A stretch of 64,000 bases of DNA, taken from NCBI GenBank assembly GCA_944472155.2, contig OX235271.1, positions 25,800,977 through 25,864,976 on the forward strand, read 5' to 3'. The DNA is from Trichobilharzia szidati (Eukaryota; Platyhelminthes; Trematoda; Strigeidida; Schistosomatidae). Made by a program: the position numbers and the translations under genes. Shown here in pieces: positions 22,421 to 33,483 of this stretch; within the stretch, counting starts at the first letter, position 1, and every line of letters begins with the position of its first letter. The notes under the pieces are model-generated. The model was not told the DNA's origin and ran no database searches. It saw nothing but the letters and a program-made list of their open reading frames with translations.

Positions 22421-23325
22421 AAACATGACGATCATTACAGGGTATCAGACAGACCAAATTATTTTGTTCAATGGGCTCCACAGGATCCCATAACCAACAT
22501 AATATATTTCTAACTGAGTTTGTGGATTTCAATGCCACTTTTATTCCTGCTTTGTTCACAGTTCTACGTAAAGTTCCGCATGTTTCTTCTTTATATGGAG
22601 GCACTACTGGTGTTTCAAATTTCCTGTTGGTAGTGTTTTCATTTTTCTGTGTATGTACATCACGTATATCGTCCTTATTATTATTATCTTTATTAATGAT
22701 TCAAATTTTACAATTTCCTGCATACTTCCTGACTGTTTTATTAGGATAATCATTAAGTTTCAGTGCTTCCCTTATATGTCTTACTTCATGTCTTAGATTT
22801 CCTTTAGTATTATTTGGTTTTTTCCCATAACTTAAAAAAATGTCTGTCTAAAACCCTGAATTTATTACCACAGAGGCACCAGAAGGCATCATACTAAGAC
22901 TGTAGCTGTTTGACGTGAGCAGTATTTAAATTCCACGGATAAATGCACAAACAAACCGGGGGCGTTGCTATGGTATCACCACCAATATACCTGACAGTGA
23001 CAAATATATCTGTGTAGGAAATTGGAAAATTAGAATCATTAATAAAGATGATAATAGTAATAATAATAATAAGGACGATATACGTGATGTACATACACAG
23101 AAAACTGAAAACACTATCAACGGGAAATTCAAACACTAGAAGTGCCTCCATATAAAGAATAAACCTGTGAAACTTTACGTAGAACTTTGAACAAAGCAGG
23201 AATAAAAGTGGCATTGAAATCCACAAACTCACTCAGAAATATATTATGTTGGTTATGGGATCCTGTGGAGCCCATTGAACAAAATAGTTTGGTATGTGTG
23301 ATACCCTGTAATGATTGTCATGTTT
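22421..23325. repeat. Long inverted repeat made of PLE-4 linker segments
   Basis: The left arm, about 22421-22722, is the reverse complement of the right arm, about 23013-23325, at roughly 90 per cent identity by eye; the right arm has about 11 extra bases of ATA-type repeat. The loop is about 290 bp. Both arms encode the same PLE-4 linker peptide: VPPYKEETCGTLRRTVN, ALKSTNSVRNILC and PVEPIEQNN. The left arm reads on the minus strand and the right arm on the plus strand. The left-arm frame is open over 61 codons. Confidence 0.85.
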
Positions 23326-23329
23326 AAGA

Positions 23330-25403
23330 CATAGGTGAAAGTAGTAGGATAGGGTCAATCAGATTAGCTAAGCAAGAAAGCCTGGCGAAATCCAGATTAT
23401 TGGACTCTAATAAGGTGATTAATATGGAAAGCCGAATTACAAAGGCTAAATGCTCTCTACAACCAGAAGTTTCTTTCATGTAAATCCTCATCTAATATGT
23501 GGAAGCTATTAAAGGAAATCACAGGTGGTAAGCAAATAATGAATGATACTTCCGTTGATGTTCATATGCTTAATAAATCCTTCATATGTATCCCTGCAGA
23601 TGTTATGATTCCCAAATCTAATAGTATAAATAATGACTGTTTCTCATGTTTTAACACGAATGATGTCCTCAAGTGTCTTCAATCTCTCAAACCTACCCAG
23701 TCCCTTGGTCCTGATGGAGTTCCTGCTGTTATCCTTAAGAAGTGTGCTGACATCTTATGTTACCCATTAACCGACATTTTCAATGAATCTTTTTCCAAAA
23801 GTATTATTCCTGACTCATGGAAAAATATCAAGGTTGTTCCAGTGCCCAAATCAACAAGTGGACCTACTGTCAAGTTTAGACCCATTGCTATTACCTCACC
23901 TTTTTTAAAAGTTATGGAAAGACTTATTTTACTTAATCTTGAACCCTCTTTAAAGCCTTTTAATGACCCCAACCAGTTTGCCTATAAACATAGTAGGTGT
24001 ACCTTAGATGCCGCTGTAGTTCTATATCATAATATAGTCTCTAGTTTAGATAGAGGAGCCAAATATGTTCGGTGTGCCTTCCTTGATTACACATCTGCAT
24101 TTGACTCTGTACCTAGGTCTCTCTTGTTAAGTAAGCTTGCTGCAACACAGAGTGAGAGCTGGATAAATAAGTGGTTGTATTCCTACTTTTCTGATAGGAA
24201 GCAGTACACTGTCTACAATGGAAAGTCCTCCACTACCTCACTTACTTTAGCTGGTGTTCCTCAAGGTGCTGTTCTTTCTCCTTTTCTGTTTTCTTTTTTC
24301 TTACATGACTTGCCCCATTCTGATGTAGCAACTTTTGTCAAGTATGCTGATGACCTCTCTGTCTCCATGCCTGTCAACTCTCAGTCAGACTGTTCCATAT
24401 TAAATAACTTTCTCTCGGAAATTAGTCAGTGGTCCTCTTCAAACGGTCTTAAGCTGAATCCGTCTAAATGTCAGGTAGTAAATTTTACTTTCAGACGAAA
24501 AAGTGACCTACAACAACTAGCTAGCTCACATGGTCCCACTATCATTGACGGCATAGAGGTTGAAACTACATCTAATGTCAAGTACCTTGGACTGAGTATT
24601 TCCTCCGATCTTTCCTGGTCCTCTCACATCTTGCTAGTGACTAGAAAGATGTTTCGCTTAACGTTCTACGTTAGGAAGTTTAGGCAGTCTGGTATAAAGC
24701 AGTCTTTGCTTTCTCAGTTTGTCAATTCCTGTATTCTACCCATCCCTCTTTACTGCTCCCCATTAATCTTTCCTGGACTACTTAAGAAAGACTTTGCTTT
24801 GCTGCGAAGGGCACTAAAAGCTGTTAGTAGGGGAAGTGGGATTTCGTTAAACCAACTGGTTAACACAATTGTGGATAGACATATAATGTCATGTAAGAAA
24901 CTAGCGAATTCTATATTGTCAGACCCCGAACACCCTCTCCATACGCAGCTCTCTCCTTGCATTTCATCTGGTAGAACTAGAAGCAACTATAGGAAGCTAT
25001 ATGCCAGGACTACCAAGTATAAAAACTCCACAATACCTTATCTGGCACAGCTGTTATATGATGAGAAAACTGTTAGGCATGACACGATCAACTTACTGCG
25101 GCACTCTAACAAATAGTTCCCATTAGCTTTTGTTCTCCTTTCTTTGTTACTATTATATTGTTGCTCACATATTCTATTACAGACTAATTTTATATATCAT
25201 ATCCTGTGGTGCATTGTTTAAATATGTGAATGCAATGCTGTTCTTTTTTATTTCTTTTATTTCTCTTTTTTTGTTGTTGTTGCTTTATATTTTTAAATCC
25301 TTATAAAATTTATGAGGTAATTAGATGCAATATTGTAATGAACGCTGAAAATTCCATACCTGTACCACAAATACTGTTTGGAATAAAGCCATTGTTATTA
25401 TTA
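23330..25403 (+). mobile_element. CR1-like (SR1-type) non-LTR retrotransposon, 5'-truncated
   Basis: The element runs from about 23330 through a large RT frame to a 3' tail containing TTAGATGCAATATTG, GAAAATTCCAT and TGGAATAAAG, ending in ATTATTA. The same tail is seen at 29100-29218, 33240-33345, 49744-49840 (reverse) and 62629-62720 (reverse). The endonuclease and ORF1 regions are absent. Immediately upstream is the PLE-4 inverted repeat. Confidence 0.9.
23497..25116 (+). CDS. CR1-like reverse transcriptase, C-terminal part (539 residues from first Met)
   Basis: This is the largest intact reading frame of the window. It encodes a non-LTR retrotransposon reverse transcriptase that would copy the element's RNA at a nicked target. 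RT motifs appear in order: LGPDGVPA at residue 70, FRPIAITS at 127, FLDYTSAFDSVP at 195 (first catalytic Asp), GVPQGAVLSP at 253, YADD at 283-286 (catalytic pair) and VKYLGLSI at 361 (thumb). The C-terminus ends TVRHDTINLLRH. The frame is open upstream to about 23419, so the Met at 23497 is arbitrary. The endonuclease that normally precedes the RT is missing, so this is a truncated copy that cannot move on its own, but all RT motifs are intact. It is probably a young insertion. Confidence 0.92.
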   Translation: MWKLLKEITGGKQIMNDTSVDVHMLNKSFICIPADVMIPKSNSINNDCFSCFNTNDVLKCLQSLKPTQSLGPDGVPAVILKKCADILCYPLTDIFNESFSKSIIPDSWKNIKVVPVPKSTSGPTVKFRPIAITSPFLKVMERLILLNLEPSLKPFNDPNQFAYKHSRCTLDAAVVLYHNIVSSLDRGAKYVRCAFLDYTSAFDSVPRSLLLSKLAATQSESWINKWLYSYFSDRKQYTVYNGKSSTTSLTLAGVPQGAVLSPFLFSFFLHDLPHSDVATFVKYADDLSVSMPVNSQSDCSILNNFLSEISQWSSSNGLKLNPSKCQVVNFTFRRKSDLQQLASSHGPTIIDGIEVETTSNVKYLGLSISSDLSWSSHILLVTRKMFRLTFYVRKFRQSGIKQSLLSQFVNSCILPIPLYCSPLIFPGLLKKDFALLRRALKAVSRGSGISLNQLVNTIVDRHIMSCKKLANSILSDPEHPLHTQLSPCISSGRTRSNYRKLYARTTKYKNSTIPYLAQLLYDEKTVRHDTINLLRHSNK

Positions 25404-25929
25404 AGTAGCTATATTGTGGCACTACACGCAATTACACCCAACTTTATGAGAGGATGGGATAAGACGACAGTTCTAAAGTCTAATATATTTAGGTGGAGGG
25501 AGAGATTGATAACGTAAGCTTTATTTATTACATCAGCTGAAAATGCCCCCAACAGGAGTGATTCAGCGCTTGTCTTGAACATCTGAGAAATTCCGGTACT
25601 CCAGAGAATTATGGGAGGGAATAAAAAGAACTCCAGAACTCAAGTTTCGAAGTTGTGTAGTTATAACATATTATTATGAACCAGAAATTGTATCCGAAAC
25701 ATCATTTAATAAACTGTACTGTTTCACTGTGATTGATGCGAGGTACAATTTAATTTAACACCGCATCATTGTGCGCCTACTTTTCATTGCTTTTTGAGTT
25801 CTAGTGAGCTGAATTACCTGCGGAAAACTCGAACTCATACCTATTTTCTGTCTCTTTTCCTAGGTCTATTTTAGTGACCCTAATTCCACTGGTCAAAATC
25901 TGCTGTAAATCAAACCAAAAGTTTTCAAG
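25404..25929. other. Unassigned sequence
   Basis: Nothing recognised beyond a T-rich stretch near 25240-25280 that belongs to the CR1 3' UTR next door. Confidence 0.4.
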
Positions 25930-27335
25930 TATACCCACTATGTAAAAAATTATATTTGTAAAATCTCAACGAAATTGCAATGATTAATTCCAACGTTTCG
26001 TTCGTCAATCTGGTCCGATATTCTTCAGAGGAACAAATCAAAATTAACACAACAAAGGTTTATACATTAAAGGACATCTCTTGTTTTTAAATTATTTGTC
26101 CAAACATATGAAACAGGTATCAACAGGTATAATAAATAGAAAATTGTATGAACTGTGATCAAAATTTGACCTCAGACTTTCAGAATTAGTCTATTTTGTT
26201 AAAATATATGTGTATATGCAGTATACAATGGTGTGTGTGTGGGTGAACAGTTATAAAACATTTGTTAGTCTCTCCGTAAGAAGACGTGGACAATCGGGCA
26301 TTTTGACCCAATATGATTAATTGTTGATACATATTCAGTTTTTATTTATTAGTCAGGATTTGCCATGCATCAGCTAACATCACACCTTCACGTCTATTCA
26401 AACTGTTGGGATTCACCCATATATGCAGGGCTTCTGCAGTCAGTCTTTCTTTATACGAACCAAAACCTTTCTGTAGAAACTTAGTCTTATCAAAATCGAT
26501 TTTGTGTCCCGTTTCAACCGAATGCATTGCAATCGCTGATTTGTTTTCTAGCTTCTTTAAGTATGCAGAGGTCTTGGGAACCACCTTTAGACACTGATTA
26601 TGCTCTTTCACTCTTATATTTACCTGTCTGAAAGTTTCTTCGTCATATACGGTGTTACAGTCCCCACAATGGATCTGGTATTCAAAATTCCGCTGGTTTT
26701 CTTGTTCTATTTTATCCTTAACCTTCACCAGTGATGAGCGTAAGGTGTTAGTTGCACGAAAATACACTCCTATGTTATGATCGTTAAGGATTCGCTCAAT
26801 CTCATTGAGTGTTTCTTTGCGGAAAGGAATCACCGCTATACTAGCCCAATTATTAACAACAGGTTTTGATCCATCCTTATCTTCACATTTTAACTATCTT
26901 TTTATTAAGGCTTTAGGATAATTATTTGATTCAAGAGTGGATTGAACCAATTTTAGTTCCTTGCTAATCTCTTCCTCCTCAGTAACTAGACGTTTGGATC
27001 TGTAAGTCAGAATTTTGGCCACAATTACTTTGGTGGTAAAGGGGTGTGCTGAATAGTAGTCTAAGTATTTGTCCAAATTTGTCGGCTTTCTGAAAATATT
27101 TATTTTAAATTTGCTATCTAGTTTTCTATTTACTAAAGCATTCTCGTTGGATTGAACCTCTTTGAAAAACTTGATGGTTCCTGACATATTGTTTATTAAG
27201 TGAAAAAAGTTCATTTAACAAACTACGTTTGATTATGATGAAGGTATCATCCACGTATCTTAACCACATCTTTGGAGGACTAGGGCATCTTATGATTGCA
27301 TTTGTTTCTAATGAGTCCATAGACAGATTGGCGAC
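25930..27335 (-). pseudogene. PLE-2: RT end, linker, GIY-YIG domain and 3' UTR
   Basis: Three minus-strand frames form the C-terminal half of a Penelope-like protein. Frame 27320-27126 contains PPKMWLRYVDDTFIIIKR, with the YVDD catalytic pair of PLE reverse transcriptases. Frame 27214-26894 contains LDSKFKINIFRKPTNLDKYL, then YYSAHPFTTKVIVAKILTYR (RT end). Frame 26833-26342 contains FRKETLNEIERILN and GVYFRATNTLRSS (linker), then FEYQIHCGDCNTVYDEETFR (GIY-YIG, with the 'YIG' position decayed to YDE) and VKEHNQCLK. The frames are separated by frameshifts. The 3' UTR runs to about 25930 with a hammerhead-like core at 25994-26028. Confidence 0.88.
25994..26028 (-). ncRNA. Candidate hammerhead-like core in PLE-2 3' UTR
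   Basis: On the minus strand the order is CTGAAGA, a region that can form only a short TCG/CGA pairing, then CGAAACG. The same spacing of CTGAAGA and GAAACG occurs at 50908-50942. Stem II is weak here, so activity is doubtful. Confidence 0.3.
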
Positions 27336-27394
27336 TAGCAGAAACTATCCGGTCAAATCTTGATCACAGTTCATATGAATTATACTAACAACGA

Positions 27395-27960
27395 TTGAAG
27401 TTCTATACTCAAGATCAGATGGCCGGAAAGAATCAACAAACACATTCATCAACCTGAAACCAATCTGCGAAACTTGGTCACTCAGCATCAACAAAAAAAT
27501 TTGGATTTCCAATACAAACGTCAAGTCAGTTCTTCCATACGGATCAGAAATATGGCGAGTCACAAAGAATATTTCCAACAGCCTGTTGGAGACCTTTATC
27601 AACAGCTGTCTTCGTTCTATACTCAAGATCAGATGGCCGGAAAGAACCACCAACAAGAAACTATGGCAAGAAACAAAACAAGAACCAATCGCTCAACAAA
27701 TATGCAGGAAAATTGGTGATGGATTGGACACTCACTGAGGAGGCCGCTCGTCAGGCAAGTGCCCGAGTGGAACCCGAAAAGGAAACGACGAGTAGGACGT
27801 TCAAGGGTAACATGGAGGAGATCGTGTGAAGAGGAGCTGAAACAGTATGGACTAACACGGATGCAGGTGGAAAGAACAGTAGAAGACAGAAGCAGGTGGA
27901 GACGTGTAGTTGAAGCCCTATGTTCCACTAGGAACCCAAGGGAACAGTAATAATAATATA
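27395..27960 (+). mobile_element. RTE 3' end, subfamily A, internally rearranged
   Basis: The fragment ends like other subfamily A copies (GGAACCCAAGGG and (AAT)n at 27935-27960). A 34-bp block, TTCTATACTCAAGATCAG onward, appears at 27398-27431 and again in its normal place at 27613-27645, so the leading part is out of order. Confidence 0.8.
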
Positions 27961-28289
27961 ATAATGATTGAAGTTGCATTATCTGTGATTTACAAAAATA
28001 ATGGTTAAGCTTTATTTCAGACAATGTGTGAATATATGGTACAAAAATGTTCAGCGTCTTTACTTCCAAAATACTTTTTTCTTCATACAGGATTTACATG
28101 TAAAGTAATAATCATCTGAAGTATATCTTCATTTCATTGAAGATTTGCACAGCGCTTACTTAGAAGCAAATTGTATCAGTGCGCAGGTTCATGTATGGCT
28201 TATTTGACCTAACTGGGTTTGGGTCATAGATCAATCCGATGGATGAATAATGACGTACTCTTCATGAAGTCTGGTTATCATATGTTTTA

Positions 28290-29218
28290 CATTAAGAAGT
28301 AAAGGCACTCGGGTATAACTCAACCCCTCCTCTTACAGTTCATAAACTCTTGCATCCTACCTATTCTTCTTTATTGTTCACCCTTATTCTTCACTAGTTT
28401 GCTTAAAATGATTATGTCACAATTCGTAGAATGCTGAAGACTGTCAGTAGGATGAGTGGTGTCCCAGTGGACTACATAGTTAACGTCGTTGTCGATAGGC
28501 ACTTGACTTCGTGCAGTAAATTTTCTAAAGGGATTTTGTCTGACTTGGAGCATCCACTTCACCCTCAGCTTTCACCTTGCATCTCCTCAGGTAAAACAAG
28601 AAGTAACTTCAGGAAACTGTATCCTCGCACGTCTAAGTATAAAAATTCTATGATACCATACTTGTCACGTATTTTATGTGATGAAAATAGCATCAGGCAA
28701 GAATTGACTAACCTTTTTTCATCTAGTGAATAAACAATCTCCTCCATCCATCCTTATATACCTTCAAGTTTTACTTTTATTATTTCTATTATATTTATGG
28801 TCCTGTTGATTCTTTGTTTTCATTTTCATAACTGCAAACACCAACTTATCTCTATGACTGCTGTAATCTTTGTTCTTTCCCTCACCATATCATGTAAAGA
28901 GAACATTATATTCACTATTTTTAATCATGCAAGGATTTGTATACCGCATCGACAATACTGTGTGAAACAAGCCCACGGCAATTTTCACTTGTATTATTAT
29001 CATTACCTTAGCTGCTATAATTATTATTATTTCCATTTTATATGCTGCATGTTTTTAATTTTTTTATATTAACCCTATTGTAAATGTGGAAGAATTTTCT
29101 GTATGATTAATTTTATTTATAATTTGAGGAAATTAGGTGCAATATTGTGATTAATGCTGAAAATTCCATTCTGTATCACAAGTATTGTTTTTGGAATAAA
29201 GTAAATCATTATTATTAG
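28290..29218 (+). mobile_element. CR1-like 3' end
   Basis: The frame at 28431-28733 reads LKTVSRMSGVPVDYIVN, VDRHLTSCSKFSKGILSD and EHPLHPQLSPCISSGKT. It matches the RT C-terminus of the CR1 copy at 23497-25116 (SRGSGISLNQLVNTIVD, SILSDPEHPLHTQLSPC). The CR1 3' tail and TTGGAATAAAG then (ATT)n follow. The sequence before 28431 belongs to the same element with a frameshift. Confidence 0.88.
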
Positions 29219-30139
29219 TCCTTCATTGAGTCACCTAAGAAAACAGTTGATTATATCTACACTGTAAGCAGACAACTGTTTGGTAGCTATCAGTTATTAA
29301 AGCTGAAGTAATTCACCTGGTTCACGGTGGCCAGCAGTGGAAGTTAGAATACACATAGTGTCCTACAATTTGGGGTTCGGCAGCTAGATGTACCCGTACC
29401 TCCAGTGAGTAATGGTGTTCTCAATCACTCTGGAACCCAAAACATACCGTTTCAACAGCTAAAGCATTACTCACTTAGTCATTCCAAAACAAACTTTACA
29501 ATCTAATGTAAAACAGTGATGATATGAAATTATTTCTAAATTGTTCTCTTTCTTTTGAATCTTAAAATTGTACGATATCTAATTCTGTGCATCTTTGATC
29601 TATTAATTCATGTATATTAACCACTTAAAATGTAAACGCAATTAAACATTTTTTTTCTCAAAACAATTTAATCTGTCGTTAAAATGTAGAAATTATTAAA
29701 TACTCCCTCTACACTTCTTATGTAATCAGTGAGATGTTTCCATTAAATGTTTTTGAAGAAAACACAAAGAATTTATGTCTATCGAGAGATGTTTTTTCAG
29801 TTTCTTGTTGTTTTTTTTAATTGCATTTATTGCATAGTTCTTAGTCCCTATTATCAGAGATAGTATCTTTTCTAATTTGAAATAAAATTCAAACATTTAT
29901 CGATGTTTTATAGCTCACATTCATGCCGTCCGAAAGATAAAAACAGATATGAGATACAGCCAGTTGAATTGATTCTCTTCAAAACGATTAATTCTTTGAA
30001 GATAACTTATATTGTGAAATTTGATAAAGAAGTTGTATTCATTAATAAAAACGGGACTAGTAGTTCATTTTAGAGTTTCTTTCTTCGAATTCATTTCCAA
30101 GTATTAGTTTTATAGGGATTTTGTTTGGCTGGTTGAAGG
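29219..30139. other. Unassigned AT-rich sequence
   Basis: No family recognised on either strand. Confidence 0.4.
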
Positions 30140-30310
30140 AATTCATCATGTGCTGACATTGAATAGAGAACCATTAAAAAAAAACACTGGAAAACTAGAC
30201 AGCGGTGTCGTCCTAGTTTTGAACTCTTCATCAGCACGCACCCACAGGGGTTAGATATCAGAACCTTCTTGTTACAAGGCAAGCTCGTAGACCATTAAGC
30301 CACCAGGATG
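30140..30310 (-). mobile_element. SINE-3 (tRNA-Thr-like head), minus strand
   Basis: On the minus strand the head contains TGGTGGCTTAATGG (box A region) and an anticodon-like CTTGTAA, as in the copy at 55148. The tail runs GAAGAGTTCAAAACTAGG, then TTTTAATGGTTCTCT and CATGATGAATTCCTTC. Confidence 0.7.
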
Positions 30311-30311
30311 A

Positions 30312-30386
30312 AACAGCTGTCCAGTACTCCAGTGTTTTTTTTAATGGTTCTCTAACTGCTATCAGCTCATGATGAAATCCTCCAAC
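30312..30386 (+). repeat. Second SINE-3 tail in opposite orientation
   Basis: It reads CAGCTGTCCAGTACTCCAG, then a T run, AATGGTTCTCTAACT and CATGATGAAATCC. This is the same tail as in the neighbouring minus-strand SINE, but on the plus strand, giving inverted tails. Confidence 0.65.
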
Positions 30387-30489
30387 GAATTAATTTCTGT
30401 CAGCTGTACAACTCTGGTTTATATACAAACTCTTTATCACGAAACAGCGTAGTAGCAGAAATGGTGGGCTGTCTTAAATATAGTTATCA

Positions 30490-30866
30490 ATATTAGTCAG
30501 TGTATTGGAGTTGTGTAATAAAATGAAGAATCTGATGAATGAGTTGTAATCAGGATACACCTGGAAACGAAGGAAAACATGGAATTATGTAGACATTCTA
30601 AAGAAACACAAGAGTCATAAAGAGTTAGGAAAGCAAACATGTAAAATTGAAGTTAGTAGAAATCACAACGGTTTTTACCATGATACTAGAAGTGGTTGAA
30701 TAATTTTCTTTCTTATGCATACCTCCGAATTCTGTATGTGAATGGCTAAAGCTTAAGCACTGTTGCGGAAACGAAAGCGTATTATCCTTGGCAGGTTGTT
30801 ATACACTTTGTAGATTACTCTAAAGAATGAGTTTGTTGAAGCGGAATGACTAATGCTGACCATTGA
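30490..30866 (-). pseudogene. PLE-1 remnant: C-terminal tail and 3' UTR
   Basis: The minus-strand frame 30866 to about 30680 contains SISHSASTNSFFRVIYKV, YNNLPRIIRFRFRNSA, a stop, and ALAIHIQNSEVCIRKK. It aligns with SIKVDESFAVVYRVPNN and AEALEIN of PLE-1. The 3' UTR to about 30490 matches 11700-11900. The catalytic domain is missing. Confidence 0.7.
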
Positions 30867-31441
30867 GATGTATTCAAAATAAACTTTCGAGGAATAATAA
30901 CTCCTGTTTTCTTTCAAAAGTTTCAATTTTCAGATGATGATATGACTGAAGCTATTGATCAGAAAAAAAAATCAGAGAAGTTATATTATTACGTATTTTT
31001 TACGAATGTTTACTTTCAGAATAGTCGAAAAGCGTTCATGCTGTGAAAATAAATGAAGTGCCTTGGATGTGAACAAACAGTATCTGGAGGAGAAATTCAG
31101 ACGTCTGATGAATTCTGAACGAGGCCAGAAAGTAAACTTAAGATGGAACACACTGTGAAGCGAAGTTCATTCTCACGAGCGATTGATATTTATTGGCTAC
31201 ATGAATTACTGCAAATTAGGCCTTAGGATGTAAAGAAGGATTGCTGAACATTTTCAGAAACTAAAGAAAATCTGTTATTGTCCACAACGTTTTACTAGAA
31301 GCTACTTGAGAGTGGAATTATTTCTTTTGTCATAACTAAATATGAAATATGATTTCAATTTCGGCCGCGTTTTTAACTCTTTGTCCGAGCTTCCATATAA
31401 CTCAGGGAGACATGTTTTACACATAAACGCATGGACAGCTA
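30867..31441. other. Unassigned sequence
   Basis: No family recognised. Confidence 0.4.
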
Positions 31442-31983
31442 CATTATTATTGTTTCCTTTAATTCCTAGAGGAACATAGGGCTTCAGTCGTGCGTCTTCA
31501 TTGCGTTCGCTGCTCTGCTAGAGTCTTCACCTGGCCCCATGTCTGCCCACACGCTCTCACCTCCTCTTCACATGACCTCCTCCAAGTCACACTCACAATT
31601 GCACTGACGACCAACTCGCCGCTTCCCTTTCGGGTTCCACTCGAGCAATGGCTTGTCTAGTGATGTCACTTGATGGATTGTTTCCTCAGAGTATGGCCAG
31701 CCAATCCATCTCCATTTCTTCCTGCCCATTTGTTTCACAATCGGTTCCTGCTGGGATGGTTCGCTTATTGCCGGAGATCTCTGTTGCTGATCTTTTCTCG
31801 TCGGCCATCTGATCTTGAGTATTGAGCGAATACAACTGCTGATGAAGGTCTGTAGTTTGTTCAAGATGCTCTCTATGACGCGCAGTGCAAGTCTCTGATC
31901 TGTATAGTAGCACTGACTTGACACTGGAGTTGAAAATCCGGATCTTATTTTTGATGCTGAGCGCTGTTGACCTCCACACAGAC
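31442..31983 (-). mobile_element. RTE 3' end, subfamily B
   Basis: The minus-strand frames 32045-31686 and 32008-31568 show WRSTALSIKNKIRIFNSS, LRSETCTARHREHLEQTTD (frame-split) and IGRKKWRWIGWPYSEET, matching 53700-54100. The tail (GGAATTAAAGG and (AAT)n) is at 31442-31470. The upstream boundary near 31983 has the 5'-truncated start. Confidence 0.88.
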
Positions 31984-32614
31984 AGGTATACAACATTGTG
32001 AAAATCAAAGCATTTTACGTTATAAAACAGAGTCATAGAAAGCACTTTTTGTGAAACATGTAATGTCTAGTGCCTTGTTTGAACATTTAAACGATTTTTA
32101 TTGTTTTAACCGCAGTGAATTTATCTTTAACACGAAGTACACAACCTCTGTGATGGAATCCAAGAGAAAATATTTCTCAAATCTTGGTAGTTTGCGATAT
32201 GAAAAACCTTCATCCGATTTTGGGGATTACATCAATCAATTACTGGAGAAACAACTTGTAAACTGTTGGTTTCCGCTAATCCCATAGCTTCTACATATTA
32301 AAAAATAATTCCTGATGTTAGTAGACTATACAGAGTTTCTTTAGTGTGAAGTTTATATCTCACAACAGTCTCTTATACTGTTGTGAGTAACAGATCATAT
32401 TATCAATTCTTTTCAAGTTTTCCAGGAAAAACATATGACAATAAAACTTTCTTCACGTTTTCAACTTTTTACTCAATTCTAATTTCAGCAAGCAATCCAT
32501 AGAAACCATCTTCTATCCATCCTTCGGGGATGGTTTAGACGGTTTCCGTATGTGAGCATCATAAGCAAAAATTTAAATACTGGCTGTGACAACTGCATAA
32601 CTTTATATAAAATG
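31984..32614. other. Unassigned sequence
   Basis: The open frame at 32051-32287 has no retroelement or known host motif. The rest is not recognised. Confidence 0.4.
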
Positions 32615-33345
32615 TTAATGTTGAATACCTTGAACCGTGTATTTCCTCTAATCTTTCTTGGTCTTCCCACATCATGTTAGTGTCCAGAAAGAAATTTCTT
32701 CTTATGTTGTGCGTAAGGAAGTTAAGACGATATGGTAACATTCCTTCTCATTTGTTACAGTTTGTTAATCCTTATATTTTTTTATACTTTCTCAGTCTAC
32801 TTAAGAAAGACTTTGCTATACTGCGACGGGCACTGAAAGCCGTCGGTATGTCGAGTGGGTTGTTGCTAAACCAACTTGTTAATACTATTAAACATAGACA
32901 TATGGACCCGTGAAAGAAATGAGCAAATATTATCTTTTCAGACTCTGGGCGTCCGCTCTATACGCAACTCTTTCCTCGCATCTTATCAGGTAGAACTAGA
33001 AGCAACTATAGAAGAGTGTATGCTCGGACGAATAAGTATGAAAACTCTACAATACCTTATTTATTATACATTTTATGTAATGAGATAAGTGTAAGGCAGG
33101 AAACTGCCAGTTTACTGTGGAACTCTAAGTAAACGGACCTATTTTACTCATTGTTATAAATTTGCACTTAATTAAATATTATATTCATTTTTTCTATTGC
33201 ATAATATCACCGATGTAAATGCCCTGTTTTAAATATTACCCCTATAATAAGAAAGTTACATGCAATATTGTATTACATGCTGAAAATTCCATATTTGTAC
33301 CAAAAGTGCTGTTTGGAATGAGGTCGTTATTATTATTATTGTTAT
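32615..33345 (+). mobile_element. CR1-like 3' end, degenerate
   Basis: It matches the RT thumb and C-terminus of the CR1 copy. The plus frame at 32674-32913 reads SRKKFLLMLCVRKLRR, FSLLKKDFAILRRALKAV and SSGLLLNQLVNTI, with frameshifts before and after. The CR1 tail (TACATGCAATATTG, GAAAATTCCAT, TTTGGAATGA) ends in (ATT)n at 33320-33345. Confidence 0.85.
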
Positions 33346-33371
33346 GTCTCTGATATGAAAGTAATTCCATA

Positions 33372-33483
33372 TTATTATTATTATTGTTTCCTTTCATTCC
33401 TAGAGGAACATAGGGCTTCAGCCGTGCGTCTCCATTACGTTCGGTTCTCTGCTAGAGTCTTCACCTGGCTGCAAGTCTGCCAG
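33372..33483 (-). mobile_element. RTE 3' terminal fragment, subfamily B (about 110 bp)
   Basis: Only the last part of the element is present: (ATT)n, then TTCATTCCTAGAGGAAC and GGGCTTCAGCCGTGCG on the plus strand. It lies immediately after a CR1 tail that also ends in (ATT)n, so it may have joined at a shared microsatellite. Confidence 0.8.
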
